This document shows positions 7,268-15,946 of a DNA stretch of 64,000 bases, in pieces; positions within the stretch are counted from its first letter, which is position 1; each line of letters starts with the position of its first letter. The notes beneath the pieces are model-generated. The model worked only from the letters and a program-made list of their open reading frames with translations, did not search any database and was not told where the DNA came from. The DNA is from Hyphomonadaceae bacterium JAD_PAG50586_4. GTDB taxonomy: Bacteria; Pseudomonadota; Alphaproteobacteria; Caulobacterales; Aquidulcibacteraceae. The stretch is taken from assembly GCA_023242925.1 (NCBI GenBank), contig CP096134.1, positions 3,739,501-3,803,500 on the forward strand, read 5' to 3'. The translations under genes were made by a program, and so were the position numbers.

Positions 7268-7520
7268 GGAGTCGGCTCCACATCGTTTGCGAGCGTGGTG
7301 GTAGTGCGAGCATATCCCAAAACCTCCAGTGGGACGCTTCTATTTCGCGGACACCGACGAGAACTCATAACTGATCCAAGATTTCGGTGGCCCGCCCAAG
7401 TTCTGCAGATCCCAACCTCTCTTCCGCTGGAAGCGAACGGATTTGCGAGCCTAGATGTCAGACCTGTGAAGTAAGGAGTTACGCGCACCCTGCCCCTTCC
7501 AGCGTGGCGAATGCCTGCAT
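7268..7520. other. Gene-poor gap before repeat R9
   Basis: No reading frame here looks like a real gene: the openings on both strands run into the repeat or into the flanking genes. I see no terminator, promoter or RNA motif. Confidence 0.5.
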
Positions 7521-7627
7521 GGGGCCACAGCCCGGCGCTGAGCAATATTTCTCGGATCACCGGCCCGCGACAAACCAGCCGTTCGCGCCCTGCTCGCAAA
7601 TTCGGCTCGCGATCGCCGATTGCGGAC
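7521..7627 (+). repeat. Dispersed oriented repeat, copy R9 (type A)
   Basis: GGGGCCACAGCCCGGCGCTG, AGCAATATTTCTCGGATCACC, GCCCTGCTCGCAAATTCGG and GATCGCCGATTGCGGA. Its right end touches the stop codon of the next gene (7628). Closest relative in the window is R1. Confidence 0.9.
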
Positions 7628-8485
7628 TCAGGCGTTGGCTTCCCAAGCCTCTTGGCTCCCGAAGCGCCCAACACAGTGCCAAGCGCGCTTTAGACTTTGA
7701 CTGTCATATCGTCCGCTCGCCGATGCCTCGCCAATCATAGCGGCATTGAGTTTACCTTCAGGCGCGAGCGTCTTGCACAAAGCCGCTATTTCTGCGCCCC
7801 GATATTCCGGATTGGCCAGAATATCTTCGGTGCGGGCCTCAAAGCCCGAATGCCACTCAAGCGCGCAGGGAAGTTCGCGTGCTCTTGCCTCCAGGTCAGT
7901 CCCCTCAAAGCACGGGTCCAAGACCAGCGCCTCCACATCTCGATCTAACCGAAGTGGTCCATGAACCTGGGCTTCAATGTAGTCATCCAAGACATCGCCT
8001 CGACGCGCTTCAGCAAGCTCGATCAGCGGCATGCAGGCGGCGACACCAAAATCAACCGGTTCAAAAAAGCTATCCGGATAGCAAAATGTTGCGCGCTGTA
8101 ACGCGTCGTAGGTGAGACGAAAATGCGCAGACCCAAAGCGTGGCGAACCACCACATGACCGCTTCCGGAAATTTAGCGCACCGTACTTTGGACGTTCGGC
8201 CGGATGGCAACTATCATATGCCGAACCGAAAATTCGGCTTTCCCATCTCCAGCGGTCGCCGCCAGGATACGCCGTCAGTCCCCCGTTGCTTGTTCCCGTT
8301 TCAAATTGGGCGCGAAGAACGCCTTCGTCCTTCAGTACGTCGAGCAGCGGTCTGCCGCCGTGATATCGATCGGGGTGGAAATGGACGGAGATGCGAAGCG
8401 TGGAATCGATTGGTGGCCCCGATGAGCGGGCCGCCACGTGCGCGATTGCCTGTGAAGCAGCGGGCGACAAAAGGCCAATTTCCAT
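7628..8485 (-). CDS. DUF3626 family protein
   Basis: 285 residues. The family signature is clear in order: ISVHFHPDR (about 32-40), LRAQFETGTSNGGLTAYPGG (57-76), IFGSAYD (84-90), RPKYGALNFRK (97-107) and SPRFGSAHFRLT (113-124). DUF3626 proteins are soluble and uncharacterised; the invariant H-F-H-P-D-R and P-K-Y-G-A-L-N blocks suggest an enzyme. The second half is less conserved. It is a lone gene; R9 touches its 3' end and a weak repeat remnant lies beyond its start. Confidence 0.85.
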   Translation of the reverse strand: MEIGLLSPAASQAIAHVAARSSGPPIDSTLRISVHFHPDRYHGGRPLLDVLKDEGVLRAQFETGTSNGGLTAYPGGDRWRWESRIFGSAYDSCHPAERPKYGALNFRKRSCGGSPRFGSAHFRLTYDALQRATFCYPDSFFEPVDFGVAACMPLIELAEARRGDVLDDYIEAQVHGPLRLDRDVEALVLDPCFEGTDLEARARELPCALEWHSGFEARTEDILANPEYRGAEIAALCKTLAPEGKLNAAMIGEASASGRYDSQSLKRAWHCVGRFGSQEAWEANA

Positions 8486-8525
8486 TTCGGCCAGCTAGCG
8501 AATTGCCTCTGGAGCGTCTAGTGCC

Positions 8526-8606
8526 AACTGGCCGGAACAGGCCAACGTGTGTCATAGCCAGAATTTTCGCGACCGGCCTGCTCTCCCAATTGCAGTCAGT
8601 CGTTTA
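8526..8606 (+). repeat. Possible decayed repeat copy R10
   Basis: GCCAGAATTTTCGCGACCGG followed by CCTGCTCTCCCAATTGCAG follows the order of the repeat core (AATTTTTCGA, GACCGG, CGCTCCAAT), but the conserved CTGCCCGTCAATTCGG segment is unrecognisable. Listed because it sits where one copy per gene would predict it. Confidence 0.35.
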
Positions 8607-8677
8607 GCGCTCGCAGCAACGGCGTGTTGTCGCCGAAGGCGACGTTGGCTCAGCGGCATTCGCCATCGCCAAAAGCC

Positions 8678-8869
8678 TCACCCACGACGGTCGAACTCGA
8701 AGTCGATTAGCAGACGAACACGAGCGCGTAGAACTTCCATGCCTTCCGAAACGGTGGCAGTCACCGTGACCATCGGCTCGAGTGCGTCAGTCCTGAAATA
8801 CGCCGCGCATAGCTCGCCCATTTCTCGTAGTTGGACTTCGTATCCTCGATATTCGTAAATCTGTGGCAT
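8678..8869 (-). CDS. Small hypothetical protein
   Basis: 63 residues: MPQIYEYRGYEVQLREMGEL, an AAYFRTD segment, TVTATVSEGMEVLRARVRLL and IDFEF. The composition is that of a folded beta-rich small protein, and the IYEYRGYEVQL opening is reminiscent of short single-domain stress or hypothetical proteins. No family recognised. The reading frame is plausible but short, so it could be spurious. Confidence 0.5.
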   Translation of the reverse strand: MPQIYEYRGYEVQLREMGELCAAYFRTDALEPMVTVTATVSEGMEVLRARVRLLIDFEFDRRG

Positions 8870-8980
8870 CGCGCGATCCGGAATTTACCGCTGCAGCTTA
8901 CTGCGACTGGCCTATTTCGTCCAAAGCTGCCGCGAGCGCACTGTCGCGGTGAAAGGCCCAATCTCGCCGTTATCCGTCAC

Positions 8981-9409
8981 TCAAGCCGAAGCCGTTTTGG
9001 CACGTTTGTAGGACAGCGCGATCAGTGCCGGCGGAAGCGCGATCTCGACCCACATGAGCGCGATGAACAGTGGGTGCGGTGCTCCCACTGCCAAGTATGA
9101 AATCACGCGTCCCAGGCCCCCAAGCCAAAAGACCACGAGCATTAGGCGGAGCAGATCCATCCGCATCGGGAGCGCCCGCGTGACCCACAATGCCGCCCCG
9201 CCATACGCCATCCAGAGGACGGCATAGAAGCGCATCTCGCTATCGATGTCTGCGCCGGCTAAGCCGACCAAAGGTGGCTTGTTTGGCATCACGACACGCA
9301 GCATTGCTGCGAAGACTTGGCCCGTCGTAGCCGGACCAATCGCGAAGATCAGTCCGCCAATCAGCAAAGCGGCGAAGCCCAAGACTGAAAAAACGATCCG
9401 CAGCGCCAT
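8981..9409 (-). CDS. DUF4345 family membrane protein
   Basis: 142 residues with four hydrophobic helices. It starts MALRIVFSVLGFAALLIGGL, later has DSEMRFYAVLWMAYGGAALW, and ends with the positively charged YKRAKTASA. The D-(S)-E-x-R-F-Y-A motif between the first two helices is the DUF4345 signature. Members are small inner-membrane proteins of unknown function. The neighbour 84 bp downstream on the same strand is an NAD(P)-binding protein, with no clear functional link. Confidence 0.8.
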   Translation of the reverse strand: MALRIVFSVLGFAALLIGGLIFAIGPATTGQVFAAMLRVVMPNKPPLVGLAGADIDSEMRFYAVLWMAYGGAALWVTRALPMRMDLLRLMLVVFWLGGLGRVISYLAVGAPHPLFIALMWVEIALPPALIALSYKRAKTASA

Positions 9410-9492
9410 GCCCCATTCTTAGGCGACCGGCAGGCCAACTCAAGAGCGGACACTCGCCCGTTGTTTAACGCTCCGGCAAATCTTCGCCGTTG

Positions 9493-10248
9493 TCAGCCGT
9501 TGCCCGCGGCGCCGCCACCTGGCTTGGATAGCCTCACGCCGCGCGGCAGCGCGACGCCCACTCGCTTACGCGAGAACGGACCATTGCGTCCGAGGTGCTC
9601 CATGATAACCGCTACAGCATCCTCATAGGCGATAGTGATCTCACCGCGATGGCTTGCAAACGCGAGCGTCAAGGCGAAGCGCGGAAGAACACTTGCAAAG
9701 CGCGACCCCGAAAATGGCCAGGTGTCAGCCGCTAGTCTGAGCCCCGGATGCGCACGACCCGCAGGGGCGGCCACCATCGGACCGGGACAGAGCATAGACC
9801 AATCTAATTGGGTTGTTTTGACCGCTTCAAAATTTGCGCGGTGCGCCTGATACACCGCAGGAACGCCAGGAAGATCGACGCCGAGCAACTTCGTACCGGG
9901 AACGTCGAGTACGCCAGCGCCGCCGAACAACCAAAAGCGACCTCCCGGCCCAAGCGTTTTGTTGGCAACTCGAATTGTTGACTGCACGAGCGGCGCGAAG
10001 CTCGCGCCGTCCCACGCATTTCCCGCTGCATTGACGACGACGTCCTGCCCAGCCATCGCGGCCGTCAGTATAGGCTCATCCAGCGCATCACCGATCAGCA
10101 CCGTTGGCCCGCTGGCTTGCGCTCCAAGTCGTCGGGCTAGCTTCTCGGGGTCGCGAACAAGCGCCGTCACCTGATGACCCGCCTGCATTCCAGCAGTCAC
10201 AAGCCGACTCCCGGTCTCGCCGGTCGCCCCGAGGACGAGAATTTTCAT
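9493..10248 (-). CDS. NAD(P)H-binding (atypical SDR, NmrA-like) protein
   Basis: 251 residues opening MKILVLGATGETGSRLVTAG, a Rossmann nucleotide-binding motif (GATGxTG) close to the N-terminus, followed by VTALVRDPEKL, the beta2-alpha end with an Arg that usually favours NADP(H). DVVVNAAGNAWDG and WSMLCPGPMV follow at the positions expected for this family. These proteins are quinone or flavin reductases or regulatory dinucleotide sensors; which one applies here is not clear. Likely transcribed alone or ahead of the DUF4345 gene. Confidence 0.85.
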   Translation of the reverse strand: MKILVLGATGETGSRLVTAGMQAGHQVTALVRDPEKLARRLGAQASGPTVLIGDALDEPILTAAMAGQDVVVNAAGNAWDGASFAPLVQSTIRVANKTLGPGGRFWLFGGAGVLDVPGTKLLGVDLPGVPAVYQAHRANFEAVKTTQLDWSMLCPGPMVAAPAGRAHPGLRLAADTWPFSGSRFASVLPRFALTLAFASHRGEITIAYEDAVAVIMEHLGRNGPFSRKRVGVALPRGVRLSKPGGGAAGNG

Positions 10249-10332
10249 TGGACCGTTCCGCTCTCAGTTATGCTCATGCCGCTGGTGGCATTCACCGCTT
10301 AGAGCGATCGCAGTGATCAAGCCAGACAGGGT

Positions 10333-10421
10333 TCCTGCGACTGGCGCACACGATACAATCCAGCCGATGGCGACTTGCTCGTAAATTCGGGGCGTTCTCG
10401 CCGAGATCGGCCATTGCGTGA
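10333..10421 (+). repeat. Dispersed oriented repeat, copy R11 (diverged)
   Basis: GCGACTGGCGCACACGATAC, AATCCAGCCGATGGCGACTTG, GCTCGTAAATTCGGGGC and TCTCGCCGAGATCGGCCATT keep the order of the 3' two thirds of the repeat. The 5' box is not recognisable. It lies between two divergent genes. Confidence 0.6.
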
Positions 10422-10474
10422 CCTTTGAGTATAGCCCTTGACCGAAGAGCGGGGCGTGCGCTCCAACCATTCCG

Positions 10475-11258
10475 ATGATCGATCATCGAAACACTACGGT
10501 GCTGGTCACGGGCGCCGGCTCGGGCATCGGCAAGGCACTCGCTGAAGCGTTAGCCGCGCGTGGTGCGTTTGTCGTGTTAGCAGACGCGAACGAGGCTGGT
10601 GTCAACGCGGCCGCGGCCGGGATCGGAGCAAACGCGCTGCCGGTCGTTGGCGATCTCGTCAATCCCGAAGCAGCGGCGGAGTTGATCAACAAGGCGTTCG
10701 CCTGGCGCGGACGGCTCGATCTCGTCTGTTCAAACGCAGGCATAGGACATAACAAGAGGCTTAAGAACGAACCCTTCGGGCCGGAAACAGAACGGCTGTT
10801 CGCGGTGAATCTCTTCGCTGCCGTTCGCATTGCGCAGGCATATCTGCGCGCGATCGAGCCAAGCGGCGCGCGCGGACGCCTGATGATTACCGGCTCCGAG
10901 AACTCCCTCTCCGTACCAGCAGCAGTGAAGGGACGAGGACTGGGCCTATATGGCGCAACCAAGCATGGCGTTCTCATCATGGCGGAGTGGCTTCGCGACG
11001 AAAGCGACGGCGCGCTTGACGTCCACGTCCTTATGCCAGGTGCGGTTTACACACCACTCATCGCACGCGGGCTGCCTGATCCCACAATGGCCCCACCCGA
11101 ACTCGGACTAATCATGCCGGAGCGCTGTGCGGAATTGGCGCTAAAGGGCATAGATGCTAGGACTGTTCTACATTCCCACGCACGCTCACATCGCCGATGA
11201 CATGCAGCCGCGCCAGGATGGCGTTGTGAGCGCGTTGAAAGCGCTTGGCCTTCGCTAA
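10475..11258 (+). CDS. Short-chain dehydrogenase/reductase (frame break near 11,157)
   Basis: Classical SDR. TVLVTGAGSGIGKALAEALA is the TGxxxGIG cofactor motif, NAG is in LVCSNAGIG, the catalytic Ser is in MITGSENS, and YGATKHG supplies the Tyr-x-x-x-Lys pair. The first frame stops at 11,200 with a non-family tail. The next frame continues with the expected C-terminus (FYIPTHAHIADDMQPRQDG) and ends at TAA 11,256-11,258. The break lies around 11,155-11,160 (GCTAGGACTG) and needs one base removed or two added. Either a sequencing error or a recent mutation; the substrate is unknown. Confidence 0.85.
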
Positions 11259-11321
11259 CGACGGTTAGACGGGCTTTACTCGCTCGGGTGCTGCGGCTAG
11301 GCGCCCGCCGACGCCGCGACT

Positions 11322-11738
11322 TCAGATCGCGCGCATACGGTTGCCGCGCGGATTGTGTTCGACTTCGGCCCGCCCCAGCGCTTCCATGAGCGGGGGCACA
11401 TACATCGCGAATCGCCCGCGCAGTCCCTTCTTCAACCCGTACCAGCCGCCGACTGGATTGTTTTTCGATCGCCCCCAGGCTTCCACCGTTCCCGCCTTGG
11501 CGTCCTTTTGCTCGTCAGCGGCGCCAAGCTCCATCCAATCGCCGTGCGTCTTCAGCATGGCGTCCAGATCGTCCAGGCAACGCGCATCGTAGAGCAACAC
11601 GGTCTTCCCAACCGTGCACACGAGCACGTCTTTGCCGTCCTTCTTGTCGCGGTGCATGGTGAAAGCAGACGTCTGCGGCGGCGTCTTGAGACGCCATGGG
11701 TCATCGGGCGTGCCTTTGCCTTTTGTCTTTAAGGTCAT
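11322..11738 (-). CDS. Conserved hypothetical protein
   Basis: 138 residues. The pattern TPDDPWRLKTPPQTSAFTMH, KTVLLYDARCLDDLDAMLKT, GDWMELG and NPVGGWYGLKKGLRGRFAMY occurs in a family of small soluble proteins (possibly DUF6855, not certain). No catalytic motif can be named. It is the last gene of a minus-strand string: esterase, sialidase-like, SRPBCC and this one, with 9 bp separating it from the SRPBCC stop codon. Confidence 0.7.
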   Translation of the reverse strand: MTLKTKGKGTPDDPWRLKTPPQTSAFTMHRDKKDGKDVLVCTVGKTVLLYDARCLDDLDAMLKTHGDWMELGAADEQKDAKAGTVEAWGRSKNNPVGGWYGLKKGLRGRFAMYVPPLMEALGRAEVEHNPRGNRMRAI

Positions 11739-11747
11739 GTCCAGCTC

Positions 11748-12203
11748 CTACGCGGCTTCGGCTGCGCGTTTCAGATCCGCCGCATAGTGCGCGAAGACCG
11801 GCGCAAAATCAGGCAAGCTAGGGCCAATCATCGGCATCAAAGCGCCAGAGAATGTCTCTGTCATGACAAAGCGAGAACTGCCTGTCGCGAGGGGTTCGAT
11901 TTCGAACGTACGCCTGCCCTGAAACACGGGCGCGGTCCCATCTTGCCAGATCATACGTTTGGGCGGGTCAAACACAGTCACCGTGGGCGTAAAAGTACGG
12001 GGCGATATCGGCACGCGGATCGCGAGCTTCTGACCCAACGCGATCTCGCCATCGATTGCGCTGACGGTAGAGTTCCAACGCGGCATGCCAGACGCATCGG
12101 TCAAAAGCGCCCAAATGCGTTCCGGCGACGCCGCGATTTCCGTCTCCACGCGCACGGTGTGCCGGAAGGCGCGTTTTTCGACCGATGCGGCCGATGCCGT
12201 CAT
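11748..12203 (-). CDS. SRPBCC (polyketide cyclase/START-like) domain protein
   Basis: 151 residues with the helix-grip fold signature: VRVETEIAASPERIWALLTD, MPRWNSTVSAIDGEIALGQ, and later GRRTFEIEPLATGSSRFVMTE. Such proteins bind hydrophobic ligands or act as lipid, hormone or polyketide handling proteins. The start ATG overlaps the stop of the upstream sialidase-like gene (ATGA type), so the two are translationally coupled. Ligand unknown. Confidence 0.85.
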   Translation of the reverse strand: MTASAASVEKRAFRHTVRVETEIAASPERIWALLTDASGMPRWNSTVSAIDGEIALGQKLAIRVPISPRTFTPTVTVFDPPKRMIWQDGTAPVFQGRRTFEIEPLATGSSRFVMTETFSGALMPMIGPSLPDFAPVFAHYAADLKRAAEAA

Positions 12204-13399
12204 GGCCGCAGCCCCGTCGCGCGCAATTCCGCGCGCAGGCCGCGCCGTGTCGTTGCAGCGACCGTGACAACGCCTGTCTCCGAGGCAGCCTCATAAGCGC
12301 ACGCGCCGGTGTGCCAATTGCGGTCGCCGCGTGCGGTTTGGCGCGCGACGATGACCGGCCTTCCATCCGCATCACGACGCAGACGTGGGGGATCGAGGCT
12401 CTCAAGCGCGAGCACGACGCAGCCCTGACCGAAGGGACCACGGCCAGCTTGCGGTGTTGCGATAAACAGCAGTTGGCCGCCACGGCCGCGCGTGACGGCC
12501 GCCGACACCAGCCGCTCGCCACCCAACGCTCGCGCGAGTGCGCGATCGGCGAGTACACCGTCATAACGCCAACGCCATTGCGCCGGCGCGCCTTGCCACT
12601 CGGCGCTCACAACGACGATGCGCGAGCGCTCTTGATCGACACTGCGCCCGCGAAACACCAAACACTCCGCGATCACATAGACGCGCGCGCCCTCCACGGC
12701 GATCGCGGGATTATTCCACATCGCGCAGTCAGCCGATTGCGGCGCGAGCCCATTTAGGTCGACATGGCCGCCATAGGCTGAGGCCGTCGTTCGAACGCCC
12801 AGCGCCACATCGTCGGCGTTCGCGAGCGCGGCAGGCGTTGCTCCTTGCGCCTTGGCGACACGCATGACCCAGCCGCTTGCGTAGCGCGGCCGATATGCCG
12901 TGACGGGCTCCAAGAAATAAGACAGACGCACGCTGAACCAGGTGACGCCGCCTTCATCACGCCGCACTGCGAGCGTTGGCGTCTCCGAACCAAAGTAACT
13001 TGCCGGGCCATGCCCTTCCGGATCTGCGACTAGGTCGGAACTCCACAGCGTTCCACTCAAGCGCCATGTTGCCCCGCGATCATCACTCACCGCCAGATGC
13101 GTCGACGTACCCGGCACGCCAACGGGACGGCCGTTGACGCCGCGCGCAGGCCGGCCTTGCAAGAATGTATACGCCATCCAGATGCGACCAGCGTGCACGG
13201 GATCGGCGACCAGCGCCGGATCTGCGTGCCCGGAAAAACTAAGCGTTGTCGATGCCGGATCACCGACGACATTGATGCGCGAACAGCGCGTCGCATCGCA
13301 TTCGGCAATAGGCGCATCTTGCGCCAGCGCAGCGCCGGCGAGCAACACAACGCCCAAACCGGCGCTGAAGAATCCCCGCTTGCTTACACGCCCACTCAT
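12200..13399 (-). CDS. Secreted sialidase-fold (BNR-like) protein
   Basis: About 399 residues. The start ATG at 13,399 overlaps the stop of the upstream esterase; a GTG/ATG further up would overlap more. The signal peptide runs about 1-26 (RGFFSAGLGVVLLAGAALAQ). The mature part has Asp-box-like repeats, STHLAVSDDRGATWRLSG (S-x-D-x-G-x-T-W) the clearest, and other propeller blades such as GRIWMAYTF and WNNPAIAVEGARVYVIAECL. This is a six-bladed sialidase-like propeller; I do not see the full Arg triad needed to claim sialidase activity. Cysteine pairs suit the periplasm. Confidence 0.7.
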   Translation of the reverse strand: MSGRVSKRGFFSAGLGVVLLAGAALAQDAPIAECDATRCSRINVVGDPASTTLSFSGHADPALVADPVHAGRIWMAYTFLQGRPARGVNGRPVGVPGTSTHLAVSDDRGATWRLSGTLWSSDLVADPEGHGPASYFGSETPTLAVRRDEGGVTWFSVRLSYFLEPVTAYRPRYASGWVMRVAKAQGATPAALANADDVALGVRTTASAYGGHVDLNGLAPQSADCAMWNNPAIAVEGARVYVIAECLVFRGRSVDQERSRIVVVSAEWQGAPAQWRWRYDGVLADRALARALGGERLVSAAVTRGRGGQLLFIATPQAGRGPFGQGCVVLALESLDPPRLRRDADGRPVIVARQTARGDRNWHTGACAYEAASETGVVTVAATTRRGLRAELRATGLRP

Positions 13400-14127
13400 G
13401 CCGCATGCGCCTGCCAATGCGACCAGATGCGGTCGTTGACGCCCTGATCGCGCGCCCAGATATGGCCAAGACCCGGCACTTCCTCAAACTGCGTGGGATG
13501 GCCCATGCGCTCGAACATGCCGGCAAGCCAGCGTCCGTCGCGAATATTGATGATGGGATCAGCGCCGCCGTGGGCGACATAAACTGGAAACTTGCGCGCC
13601 GTCTGGAAACCAACGCCCAACACGCCGGCCGAACCAGAGTGCACGGCAATACCCGCCAGAAACCGTGATCGGCGTGAGGCGACAACGGTAGCGAAGTAGC
13701 CGCCATTTGACATGCCCAACAGGTAGAGACGCCGGGGATCTGTTCTGAAGCGATTTTGCATCTCGCCTACGAGCGCGTCCAGGAACGTCAATTCTGTCGT
13801 CAGTTCGGCGCCGAGCGACAACGGCCAGTGATTGCGCAAGGATGCCGGATAGACCAGCACTGAGCCGATGCGGCGCGCCATATCGTCGAGACCAGAATAA
13901 AGGGGCATCAGCGAAATTGAATCCACGCCCATGCCATGCAGCGCGACCATCAACGGCGCGCCTGCGCCAGCGGATGCGGGCGTCACCAAGCGATAGCGCC
14001 GGCTTTGACCACCAGCCATGATAGTCCGATTGGGACGCACATCGCTCTGCGTGCGCTCGTTCGTTTGCGCGGCGGCCGGCGAACCGAACGCGCACGCAGC
14101 ACCCGCGAGAAACAAGCGACGATCCAT
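13396..14127 (-). CDS. Secreted PHB-depolymerase/feruloyl-esterase-like hydrolase
   Basis: About 243 residues from the ATG at 14,127 (AAGG 6 bp upstream). N-terminal signal MDRRLFLAGAACAFGSPAAA starts with twin arginines and ends in an AxA site. The body is an alpha/beta hydrolase of the LpqC/PHB depolymerase type: APLMVALHGMGVDS (oxyanion loop), LYLLGMSNGGYFATVV (nucleophile Ser in G-M-S-N-G), VYVAHGGADPIINI (Asp) and PGLGHIWAR (His). First gene of a four-gene coupled string. Probably a periplasmic esterase; substrate unknown. Confidence 0.85.
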   Translation of the reverse strand: MDRRLFLAGAACAFGSPAAAQTNERTQSDVRPNRTIMAGGQSRRYRLVTPASAGAGAPLMVALHGMGVDSISLMPLYSGLDDMARRIGSVLVYPASLRNHWPLSLGAELTTELTFLDALVGEMQNRFRTDPRRLYLLGMSNGGYFATVVASRRSRFLAGIAVHSGSAGVLGVGFQTARKFPVYVAHGGADPIINIRDGRWLAGMFERMGHPTQFEEVPGLGHIWARDQGVNDRIWSHWQAHAA

Positions 14128-14344
14128 GTTGTTCGCCTTATAGCTGGCCGCCACATGCCAGCGATTTCGTTGTGGAGGTTGAGGGCCGTTTCGCCAGCTT
14201 AGGACGCGGGGCGCTTGCGATGATCAAGAGCGCACGAGTCGCTGTTCATGACGAACGTCTCTCCTTCATGTGTCGAAGCAAAGCCCCGGCGTTCTGGCTT
14301 CCAGCCGTTGACTTCGCCAGAATGTGGCGTCTCTCTGCCGGGTA

Positions 14345-15292
14345 ATGGCTGAGACGTATAGAACCGAAGCGTCACCGAGCGAGACCGAGGCGCGGCTTCT
14401 ATGGCCTCGTCAATCGCTTGCGGGCTGCATCTTCTGTGCGATCGTGCGTGACACGCGCGGGATGGAACTGAGCGAAGGCCAACGTTTCAACCATTTTCCA
14501 TCCACACCCTTCTGCACGCTCCACTGGTTGCTCGATGGGCAGGGGCACACGATCAGCAGCCCCGAGCATGTTTTTGCGCCCACAACAGGCGCGCCCATCC
14601 CGCGCTTCTCCTTTTTCGGACCGCAACAGGGTCCCAGCCACACATGGAACCCCGGCCAAGTTCGTTTCTTGACTTTCATCATTTACCCGGAAGCTTTCGC
14701 GCTGCTGACAGGGGTCGATTTGGCAGCCCAACTCAATCACATGGCGCCAGCCGAACAAGTTTTGCCGGAAACAATGCTGGGCCAGTTGACTCAGCTCCTG
14801 CAACCCCAGAACGCCACAGCCGACTGCCCAGCGATCTTTCACGCTGTTGAGGAACACTTCGACACATGGTGGCGCGCCGCGCGCCCCGATCGCCATGCTG
14901 TCACGATCTGGCTCCGTGACTGGACAATGTCGCTTGCCGCTCGGGCCGCGACAAGCGGCGCCGGCCGCAGCATTCGGCAAGTTCAGCGACGGGTGAAATC
15001 GTGGACCGGCCACTCAATTCGCGAACTGCAGGCGTTTGGTTCAACTGAAACGCTCTTCGCGCACTTCGGCGCCAGAAAAATACGCGAAGATATCGACTGG
15101 GCTCGCCTTGCGGCAGCCTCCGGATTTGCCGATCAGTCGCACATGACGCGACATGTGCGCCGCAGAACCGGTTTCACGCCAGCACAATTTAGCGATCTCG
15201 TTGAGCGGGACGAAACCTTCTGGTTCTACCGTCTACTCGGAGAGCGATATTGGAGTCGCGCGGCGGCGACAGAGCTCTTGGACGAGCGCTGA
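14345..15292 (+). CDS. AraC-family transcriptional regulator
   Basis: About 315 residues from the ATG at 14,345 (a GTG at 14,324 is possible). The N-terminal two thirds form an effector-type domain (RFNHFPSTPFCTLHWLLDGQ). The C-terminus is the AraC/XylS double helix-turn-helix: SIRQVQRRVKSWTGHSIREL then DWARLAAASGFADQSHMTRH and VRRRTGFTPAQF. It is transcribed away from the esterase operon (217 bp gap), so it may regulate that operon; this is inferred only from position. Confidence 0.85.
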   Translation: MAETYRTEASPSETEARLLWPRQSLAGCIFCAIVRDTRGMELSEGQRFNHFPSTPFCTLHWLLDGQGHTISSPEHVFAPTTGAPIPRFSFFGPQQGPSHTWNPGQVRFLTFIIYPEAFALLTGVDLAAQLNHMAPAEQVLPETMLGQLTQLLQPQNATADCPAIFHAVEEHFDTWWRAARPDRHAVTIWLRDWTMSLAARAATSGAGRSIRQVQRRVKSWTGHSIRELQAFGSTETLFAHFGARKIREDIDWARLAAASGFADQSHMTRHVRRRTGFTPAQFSDLVERDETFWFYRLLGERYWSRAAATELLDER

Positions 15293-15507
15293 GTGGCGGC
15301 GCTCATCGGGAGCGCGCCATCATTTCAGAAAGCTGATGCCGCACAGTTGATCCCTTCCTCCGTTCTGTTTCGTGCGCATGAACCAGCCGGCAACGAGTGC
15401 AACAAATACGTTGGTCACCGAAGGCTGCCGTCCGTAATCCAGAACTCGCTGGCTGAGCTTTCCTCCACCCATTTGCGGGGCTTGCAAGGTGGCAGGACCA
15501 CTCGCCA

Positions 15508-15783
15508 ATGCTGACACCGAAGTGGCTGCCTAGCGTAGATGAGATGAGCCAAATGGAAAAAATTGGGATCGGCGTAGGTGCAGCGACCGGGGTGATTGCT
15601 GGTTTTGCGTTCTTCGCTTTTTGGAGAGATTGGCCGCTCCCCAGCCTCTTGTTCTTTCTAGTCGATGTACTCGGCCCATTCATCGCATCGGTCGGCTTCG
15701 GCGTTCTCGCTTCTATCGTCGCTAGTTTCGCTTTTGCGCTAGTCGTTGACACGCTTTGGCCAACAAACGAACCGAAGCTGTAG
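15508..15783 (+). CDS. Small two-helix membrane protein
   Basis: 91 residues (or 79 from a second ATG at 15,544). Two long hydrophobic stretches, IGIGVGAATGVIAGFAFFAF and the later LLFFLVDVLGPFIASVGFGV continuing into a third, suggest two or three spans. No family recognised. The 215 bp before it hold nothing I can name; repeat copy R12 follows 34 bp after the stop. Confidence 0.55.
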   Translation: MLTPKWLPSVDEMSQMEKIGIGVGAATGVIAGFAFFAFWRDWPLPSLLFFLVDVLGPFIASVGFGVLASIVASFAFALVVDTLWPTNEPKL

Positions 15784-15816
15784 CCTGCGCACCCGCCGCA
15801 TAGGCAGGAACCGGAA

Positions 15817-15925
15817 TGGGCCAGCGATGCCCGGGTCGCCGTTTTCTTACGAAGGGCTGAGCCGATCCAATCCTGTCGCCCGTAATGCTACGAGCGCTTC
15901 GGCGCGATCTCGCCGGAAGTGGACA
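15817..15925 (+). repeat. Dispersed oriented repeat, copy R12 (diverged)
   Basis: AATGGGCCAGCGATGCC, GCCGTTTTCTTACGAAGGGC, GATCCAATCCTGTCGCCCG and CTTCGGCGCGATCTCGCCGG. The conserved CTGCCCGTCAATTCGG block carries a small insertion here. Confidence 0.75.
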
Positions 15926-15946
15926 AAGCGATCCGATCCGGGAGCG

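Noticed and set aside
12200..13399. Calling the propeller protein an active sialidase
   Set aside because: One clear Asp-box is visible but not the arginine triad or the Tyr/Glu pair of the active site.
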